From Camillea tinctor (taxonomy: Eukaryota > Ascomycota > Sordariomycetes > Xylariales > Xylariaceae): DNA of 64,000 nucleotides. The position numbers and the translations under genes were made by a program. Shown in pieces: positions 57,150-64,000 of the stretch (position 1 is the first letter of the stretch; each line of letters begins with the position of its first letter). The notes beneath the pieces were generated by a model. It had not been told where the DNA came from, made no database searches, and was given only the letters and a program-made list of their open reading frames with translations. The stretch spans positions 62,001 to 126,000 of the forward strand of contig MU394105.1 in NCBI GenBank assembly GCA_022578605.1, read 5' to 3'.

Positions 57150-57840
57150 ATGTCCGACAACGTAGGCCTCACAACCCCCCGCGGCAGCGGCACATCGGGG
57201 TACGTGCAGCGCAACCTCGCACACCTGCGACCCCGCGACCGCGCTGCCCCGTACCCGCGGGACCTGGAGCAGCTGAAGCACCGGCAGCGGCAGCCGGACC
57301 AGGGGATCCTGGAGCACGACCGGCGGCGCGAGGTGGAGGTGAAAGTGTTTGAGCTGCGGGACCGGCTCGAGGACGAAGGGTGTGTATCCCTCTTCCCCTA
57401 TCCCATCCTTCTACATCTCCAGTCTACTGCCGCCCATCAGTAGCAGTGAGCATAACACAAACATATATCCAAAGAACCACCAATCTAACCCTCTCTTTCC
57501 CTCCCCCTACTCCAGCATCGAAGAATCCGAAATCGACCGCCGCTGCGACGCTCTGCGTCAGGACCTCCAAGCGAAGCTCGACGCCCCCTCCTCCTCTTCC
57601 TCCCGGCATCACCCAGCCCAACCCCGGAAGAACTTCAAAGCTCACCAGGTGCACGAGCTAGCCGATGCCAAGATCAAGGAGAGCGAGCGACTGCGCAGCG
57701 CCCTCAAGATCAGCAAGGACTACGAGGAGGGCAGTCACTGGCGGAAGCAGGAGGATCGGCTGCGCAAGGCCCAAGAGCGCGAGCAGCAGGAGCAGCAGCA
57801 AGGGACTGGTGGGGAATCGAAGAGGGATCGTCGGGATTGA
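57150..57840 (+). CDS. CWC21: Spliceosomal protein Cwc21 (cwf21 domain)
   Basis: Two exons: 57150-57379 and 57516-57840, giving 184 aa. Known role: binds Prp8/Snu114 near the catalytic centre of the spliceosome; human SRRM2 has the same N-terminus. Seen: the conserved start [20 protein letters not shown], characteristic of the Cwc21/SRRM2 family; a Pro/Arg-rich link; the cwf21 helix ending in [10 protein letters not shown] with [17 protein letters not shown] (about residues 55-95); and a charged, Arg/Glu/Gln-rich C-terminal coil. The intron joint (GG|C) gives GIEESEID, as expected. Length matches fungal Cwc21. The C-terminal half is simple and probably disordered. Confidence 0.93.
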
Positions 57841-58344
57841 AAGGGTTAAGCAAGGCAACGTGATGGTTTCTTTCTCTTCTTTCTATTGTCTTGTGTAAAA
57901 TTGGGTTAAGTATATATACATGTATGTATACACATATATATACGGGGGTTTCCATTGTGTGGATGGCGATGGCGTTCAGGATAATCCAAGGAAAGTTCAT
58001 GATTTTTTTTTCTCGTTTACCTTGAAGTTTACACAGGTCATGTTATAAGTACACGTATATATAGGGACCTACCTAATTTCCAAGACCAATATATATCGAA
58101 GTCTTGGTCTATCAATTCGTTGCAAGAGATCAGAAAAAAAAGAAAAAGAGGCGTGAGCAGTTTGCTATAAGTGATCAGGGGGAAAAAATTAAATAGAACA
58201 ATCAAAAATTCCGCTTCGCTTTTTCTATCTCGATATTACTATTTGACTTGCTCGTTTTTTCCTTGTTTTTGGTGTTGAATACAGGAGGAAGGGGGGTATC
58301 AGTTATCAGTTGAAGATAATCGGTATGTAACACATTTATTTTGG
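57841..58344. other. Convergent spacer CWC21 / FMP32
   Basis: A 504-bp AT-rich stretch taking both 3' ends. It includes TA-rich words (57909-57940) and A/T runs (58002-58010). No gene seen. Confidence 0.5.
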
Positions 58345-59788
58345 TCAATTCGCTGCCAGGATCTCGGCCGCGTCGACCGCAGACGCGTGGTCCTCCCTAC
58401 CACCGTTCTTCCTGAGCTTCTCGGCCTGACGGGCTTTCTCCTCGGCCTCCCGCAGCCGCTCGTGGCTCACATAAGTAGCGTAGCGCAGTGTCCCGAGCGT
58501 CAGCACGGCCATGAATATGATGCCCAGCACCGATCGGCGGATCAGGACCCACCGCAGACCCTCGATCTCCGTCCGCGAGTCGCTATTGAGCGTGGAGCTG
58601 ATCTTTAAGTTGATTTGCTGGAGCTGAATATGGGGGGAGAGAAAACGTTAGAGATGGGGTATCCCCAAAGAAAAAAGTAGAGACGAAGTCTCAAAGAAGA
58701 AAGAGAGGGGCCGGGGAAGACTAACAGCACTCTCCATCGTCCTCTGCTCTTCCCGCACGTTCATCCGACGGTCATTAAACATGCCCTTGACGTCATCTTT
58801 CAATGTTAATATGTCCTGGCTCATGCGCTGGGTCAAAATGTCGACCTCGTGCTGCAGCATGGTGCGCTGCTGGCGGCTCTGCTCGTCAGCGATCCTTCTG
58901 TTATTCGTGACCTCGGAGCTCAGCTCGGAGCAGGCGGCACGGAAGAGGTACGTTTCCTATATAACGATAATAACGATAAGAATTAGTAAATAGGGGTAAT
59001 AGGAGAAACAGAAGAGAGGGAAAAGGGAGAAGGGGGGGGGATTGCCAGTTGGTTCTCACATTATCAACGTCACTCTTACCCACAAGTCCGGCTTGCGCTA
59101 CATCGAGGTGATGGGCCAGCAGGGCCCGGACGGCCTTCATGACGGTGATGGCCTGGGCCCGCGTGTACCCGCCCATTTCTAACTGCTTCACAAGAGTGTA
59201 AGTGTCGAAATGGTGGACGTACGGGGGCGTCGATATGTGTCGGTGGGTAGGTTGTTCAGGGGCAGGCATGTGGAGGACGGCTTCCATTGGGCCGCTCTCC
59301 TGCATCTTGGCTTCGGTGGCAGCTTGCTGCGGCGTGGGTGTGGCCGAGGCCGAGGCCGAAATCGTGCCGGTCCCTGATGCCCCGGCCGGGGGATCGGTAG
59401 TAGAAACATCTGGCTTCGCTGCCGTCTCAATTAATTCCTTGGGGGCGTTCGCCGTTTGCTTTGCTGGCTCGGACTTGGGCTTGGGCTTGGGGTTTTTCTG
59501 GGCCTCCGGTTCGGCGGAGCTCGACGAGGACGAGGACGACGGGGCAGGCTTGTCTGACTGCGGCAATTTTGCGGCCTCGGGAGGAATTGGTGTAGGCTCT
59601 ACGGCCTTGCCATGTCTTTCGAAGGCTGCCTGCCGCGGCTGCGAGGAAGTCGAAAAGGCAATGGTGCTGGTTTGCGGTGGTGCTGGCGTGTTGCGATATC
59701 GGGGCTTCGTCTTGTGGGCAGCCGACTCCCCAAAGCGAACAGCTCGGAAGAGATGAGGGTACAAGAAGGTCAGACGAACGGTGGACAT
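58345..59788 (-). CDS. FMP32: Mitochondrial inner-membrane coiled-coil protein (Fmp32/MCUR1, DUF1640)
   Basis: Three exons: 59060-59788, 58726-58956 and 58345-58623, giving 412 aa. Family knowledge: DUF1640/CCDC90 proteins are mitochondrial inner-membrane proteins; yeast Fmp32 is linked to cytochrome oxidase assembly and the animal relative MCUR1 to calcium uptake. Seen: an Arg-rich amphipathic presequence (MSTVRLTFLYPHLFRAVRFG); a long Ser/Pro/Ala/Lys-rich disordered stretch (about 30-185); then HHFDTYTLVKQLEMGGYTRAQA, which is diagnostic for DUF1640; a coiled coil (VTNNRRIADEQSRQQRTMLQ and EVDILTQRMSQDI); and one transmembrane segment (about 350-369) before a charged tail. The disordered insert is large compared with yeast Fmp32. 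All introns are phase 0. The CWC21 gene converges from the left. Confidence 0.92.
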
Positions 59789-60131
59789 GATGAGCTAGCT
59801 TCTCGAGATGCTAGCGATGGGGATTGGAATAATAATGGCAGAGAAACTTCATAATTTGGAGCAAAGAGCAGGTGATTTCAAGAAAAGAGTGACTCGGTTG
59901 TGGGCGGTTCAACATTGGTTTACATATATGTATTGGTGGTGAGGGAAGGTTAGGTTTAAGGTAGGTACCTAAATGGAGTGTAAGTGGTAGGCTAACGCTT
60001 CTAGCCTCATTCAGCCTAGCACCAGAGCTGCTTTTAAGCTCAGGGTTTTAGTTGTAGTTAACTACAGTCAACTACCTATTACCTAGTCACATGTCCTAAG
60101 CAACTTACATGTTAGGTGTAGCTAACCCGAT

Positions 60132-60155
60132 GATAACATGATAACATGATAACAT
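60132..60155. repeat. Three tandem 8-mers GATAACAT
   Basis: Exact triplicate in the FMP32 upstream region. Contains GATA cores, so a GATA-factor site cluster is conceivable. Confidence 0.85.
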
Positions 60156-61302
60156 GGAGGTTATGTATTAATCACTATATACATAATTTATGCATCTTAT
60201 AATATATATATATTGCTTAGGGTACGCAACTTAGGCTCAGCTCAGACTTAAAGCAGCGTGCCTCAGGTACAAATGTGGTGCCTGGGTAGACACGGGAGAC
60301 CCTCTAATCCTCAAAGCAAGTTAGGTACCCGAGGGACCTACCTAATCGCCCAAGCACGTGGTTTGAGTAGATAGGACTACTTACATAAATGTAGATGCAG
60401 CCATCCGAACCGGGAATCCAAGAGAAACCCCTTCAGCAGTACTGGATTAAGTACCCAACATCGGCCGGGTTATGGCGGAAGGCAGTTCCCGTGCAGCGGC
60501 GTGGATATTACATATTATTATATGTATCTTTTGGGCTGTCTGGGTGGGTGAGACAATTGGGTGGGATTGGGTGGAAGTGCCCCATTTATATTAGTTAGGT
60601 GGTATAGAGGTGTTTGGAATACATACCCACCATGCCCGTAGATCGAGGCGGCTGGGAACTCATTAAAAGTGGAGTAGATGTCGTTATGTACGTACATTAC
60701 ATGTGCGTTGCGTATGGGCAGGTTTTAATGGGCGATGGGCGATAAATAGGTGATAAGAAGGTTGATAAGTGGTTACTGGGGACAAGGGTCGGAAAGGGTC
60801 TCGAAAGATGAACTGCTACCTGATTAGTGTAGTGTAAAAGGCAATAGCTTACAAGGTCCTACCCAATCCGAAAGCTAATGACCAGGGGGGTTGATGTTCC
60901 CTCATGTCACCGTCACCCCGCAACCCGCCACATAAAAACAATTGCCAGCTCTAGAACCCATGTCAAGCTGGCTGCAGTGCCATGTCACTTACACAGCGGA
61001 AAAAGCCTTTTTCTTTTTTTTCTGTCTTCTGTCCACCGCTCAACACCTTCTTACTGTTCTTCCCCAAACACCACAAATTTTTTTTTACTCAATATTTTCT
61101 TGTGATTTGTTTTTGTTTCCCTCCCATTGCCCTTCTTTGCTGTGGGTGCTCCGTCTGCTTTGCTGTTGCCATGTCTTGAGTTATGTGATGTGTCTCGCGA
61201 AGAGCTGCATAGCATTGGTTTTGGTTCGACCGCATTTCAACTCGATCGACTTGGATATCCAATAGCAGCTTGTCTATTTTACTTGACTTACTTGCCATTA
61301 CA

Positions 61303-61346
61303 CATACGCATACGCATACGCATACACTCGCGCATACACACACGCA
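61303..61346. repeat. CATACG-type tandem repeat in presumed 5' leader
   Basis: Several CATACG units, then degenerate CACTCG/CGCATACA copies, about 180 bp upstream of the b561-like start codon. Confidence 0.8.
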
Positions 61347-61522
61347 TTCCTGATTTTACTCTCTTTCGCTCCTAATCCTTCTCCATTCTGGTTCGGTTCA
61401 ACCCTATCGTATTCAACCCCATCCTGTCCTGTCTGTCATTTCCACGAGGCATTTGATCGAACAAGAACAACAAAAAAAGATACTTGGAGAGTTGTTATTA
61501 TATCCAAGGTCCTGCCGCCATC

Positions 61523-64000
61523 ATGGCTTCGGCCGGTGATGGCCTATCGGCCCCCGGGTCAGCCACTTACAACTCGGACACCATGACCGTCGGCGACGGA
61601 ACTTGGGATTTCACCAAGAATACCTTCCTGCTACCGAACCTGGTTGGTCTGAATTTCGATACCATGATGTATAATGGTGAGTTAATGTGTTTTTGTCTCA
61701 ATCTTCCCCCGCCGTGATTCCGCTATCTGACAATACTGCTTAATAAAAAAGGCATGGGCAATCGTTTTTCAACCCTCGCGCAATACCACGACTTGATTAC
61801 CGCCCACGGTATCTTCGCCGTTATTACTTTCTGTTTCTTCGTACCCGCCGCGGTTATGATCGTGAGGTTTTACCGAGGGCGCGAAGGTGCAGCTGTTCGC
61901 ATGCACATATATCTGCAGGTTCTCACCGTCGGCTTTTCCACTGTAGTTTTCGTACTTGGATACCTCGCTGTAGGGCCAAACCGCAGCCTCACCAATCCAC
62001 ACCATGGAATTGGTGTCGCTATTTATACTCTGGTGCTCACCCAAGCTATTGGTGGATTCATGGTCAGGACTATTCGGAAGAGATCGCTAAGAGTTATGAT
62101 CCATCAGTGGTTTGGAAGAGCCACTGCTCTGCTAGGCATCATACAGGTTCCGCTCGGCTTAACCCTTTACGGATCCCCCAAGTTCACTTTCATTCTGTAC
62201 GCCGTGTGGATGGGCCTCCTTCTAATACTGTATTTCATCTTGAGTTGGCGTCGTGAGATGTATCACGATGATCTAACCATCCACGGCGGTCGATCTGAAG
62301 GTGGGATGACAGAGTCTGATATGAGGTCTAGATCAGGTCGATCGACTTGGCTGGGCCCATTAGCGGCCGGTGCTGGTGCCTTTGCGTTGTTCCGTGGACG
62401 GAAGCAACCTAGAGATGACCTGAGCAAGAGCAGCACTACATCTCAATCGCGGAGTCGCGGGCCTCCCGAAGTGGTCCCATCGAGGGGCCACTCGAGCTAT
62501 CTGGGAGATGAGAAATACTCCGAGAGAACTGACCGTACTACGGGAGGGGGCTTAGTTGATAAGCTCCTTACTGTAGCTGGGCTTCTGGGAGCTGGCGCAT
62601 TCGCCAAGAGAATGAAGGATCGCAGGGACAAGCAAAGATATTACGACGAGGAGTATTCCGCCGTCGAGACAGACACTCCCAGCCGCTACACTGGCCCTGG
62701 CCGTTCTCGAGGTTCCCGAAAACATGATGACTATACTGAATCCGAATTCACCGAGGACCGGACAGATATTCACAGGCGTACTCCACTTCTGTCAGAATCA
62801 ACAAACCACCCCGCTACGGCTGTTCCGAGCGCATCTGGGCCTCGTCCAGTTACGCCGCGCGCGTCACGACCGCCGAATTCGAGGTATGATAGCCACGAAG
62901 TTTCTGAATACTCCTCTTATGTCAGCCCATCGAGAAGAACTCGGGTCGACGAGGAGAATGACGGACTCAAAAAGGGACTTCTGGCTGGTCTTGGGCTCAA
63001 CTGGTTCACTAGAAAAATGAAGGAGCGGCGGGACAAGAGGGCAGAGGACGAACGCATGAGGATGGAAGATCAGAGACGAGATGACCGACATAGCTCCAGA
63101 TATACGGAAGACAGCAGCTTCACCACTCCGACAAGGTCATCAACGCGACCTCGACCAGCACCACGCCCAGCTCCCACTGTCACAACTGTTACCCAGGATA
63201 GCGAATCGTCCATGATCGAGTCTCGTCCCACTGGAATAGGAATTGGTGGTCCTCCCATGCCACCATTCACCGCGGGAAATGCGCCACCGCAACCCTCACA
63301 GTCGCCTCTGGTACCGATTGCCCATCCCAGGGCAGGATCAAGATCTAGACGTAACACGGCAACGGGCTCTGTTGATATGCCATCCATGCCACCCGACCCT
63401 CATGGCGTGCTGCACCAAGAAACGGGAAGCGAGTCTTATATCTCTGCAGCAGCTGGCCGGCCCCAGAGGCGGGATTCGTCTCGCCGGCGTAGAGCGGGAG
63501 AAAGAGCCGCTGCTGCTGCCGCTGCAAGTGCTGTAGGCCTAGCTGTCGAGGAGGGAACGCACTGGCAAAGAGATCAAAGCCGAACCCGAAGTCGTAGCCG
63601 GCCTCCCGTCAGCGGGGGACCTGTCAGTGTCAAAGTGAAGTACCACGATGACAAGGATAGGAATGTGACGTTACGCCGTCTTACTGACGAGGAGGCTAGA
63701 CGTGAACGCCGCAACAGGAGGAGATCCGCTTCTGCGAGCAGCCTTTCGGGTAGCGAGGGACCTAGCCGCCGGTATCGTCGCCGAGACTCGAGTGCACACA
63801 GGAGTGTTGGTGAGTCCACAGTTGAGCCTATGTCGCCACCTTCACCTGGATTCGCTGGGGGACGACCGGCAGGCAAGGATTCGGCTTATTACTCGGGTCA
63901 AGCGGGTCCGTCAGGTGTTCCTGTAGCTGCGCCGACTGTCTCTAGTATAGAAAGTCATGGTACATGGAGTGCTTTGAGCCCATCACCCCCGAGCAAGCCT
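61523..64000 (+). CDS. Cytochrome-b561-like integral membrane protein with long Arg/Ser-rich tail (3' end missing)
   Basis: Exon 1 is 61523-61676; exon 2 starts at 61752 and stays open to the window edge (about 800 codons seen). Seen: a short hydrophilic start, then five hydrophobic segments: ITAHGIFAVITFCFFVPAAV, IYLQVLTVGFSTVVFVLGYL, IGVAIYTLVLTQAIGGFMV, FGRATALLGIIQVPLGLTLY and FILYAVWMGLLLILYFILSW. Histidines near the helix ends (TAHGIF, RMHIYL, PHHGIG, MIHQWF) suit the b-haem ligands of cytochrome b561 proteins (established for the family; ligand assignment inferred). The tail is long and probably cytosolic, rich in Arg, Ser and Pro, with two similar basic blocks (FAKRMKDRRDKQ and FTRKMKERRDKR), each after a Gly/Leu-rich stretch. 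No DOMON domain is visible. Intron 1 keeps phase through YNG|MGNR. Electron transfer at a membrane is the expected activity, partner unknown. Confidence 0.85.

Larger units (their letters stand above)
59789..61522. other. Divergent intergenic region FMP32 / b561-like gene
   Basis: About 1.7 kb, AT-rich on the left with TAGGTA-type words, C/T-rich on the right. It includes three exact copies of GATAACAT (60132-60155), T-runs near 61008-61020 and 61079-61086, and a CATACG hexamer array (61303-61346) in the likely 5' leader of the next gene. No coding frame supported. Confidence 0.5.

Overview
The window is nuclear DNA of a filamentous ascomycete (Pezizomycotina). Genes are split by short introns (49 to about 100 nt) with GTRNGT donors and CTAAC-type branch points. 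Gene set and protein sizes are typically fungal, and the G-protein alpha subunit has the 353-residue form seen in Sordariomycetes such as Neurospora (the class-level placement is inference). No rRNA, tRNA, CRISPR array or intact transposon was seen. Gene models were assembled by hand from reading frames and splice signals; exon joints conserve phase throughout.

Layout. 1-1650 (-): 5' part of a plasma-membrane H+-ATPase, cut by the window edge. 4523-6598 (+): nucleolar DEAD-box helicase DBP9. 8806-10941 (+): unrecognised 711-aa protein with a possible internal duplication. 12286-18444 (-): Mot1/BTAF1. 23100-26893 (+): cohesin Smc3. 28071-29504 (-): Gle2/Rae1. 29906-31744 (-): Sas10/Utp3. 32252-33440 (+): 3-ketodihydrosphingosine reductase. 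34422-35641 (+): Cys-rich DUF3716-like protein. 36962-38349 (-): Smr-domain protein. 44275-45525 (+): group I G-alpha behind a 5.9-kb gene-free stretch. 48325-52317 (-): an NLR-type protein (alpha/beta hydrolase, NACHT, ankyrin repeats). 53099-53983 (-): a miniature, degenerate EF-1alpha-like G domain. 55049-56390 (-): Cdc123. 57150-57840 (+): Cwc21. 58345-59788 (-): Fmp32/MCUR1-like mitochondrial protein. 61523-64000 (+): cytochrome-b561-like membrane protein, running off the right edge.

Most genes are single-copy housekeeping functions: ribosome biogenesis (Dbp9, Sas10), transcription (Mot1), cohesion (Smc3), mRNA export and splicing (Gle2, Cwc21), translation initiation (Cdc123), sphingolipid synthesis and signalling. 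They do not form one pathway. The accessory-looking part is 48-54 kb, where the NLR and the EF-1alpha-like gene sit in tandem on the minus strand. The EF-1alpha-like gene appears to lack the G3/switch II segment and is the most unusual item here.

Coding patches at about 9.9-10.9, 28.1-29.1, 37.0-37.7, 55.1-55.7 and 57.2-57.8 kb are visibly GC-rich, whereas the long intergenic stretches are AT-rich and full of short TAGGTA/TACCTA motifs and homopolymer runs.
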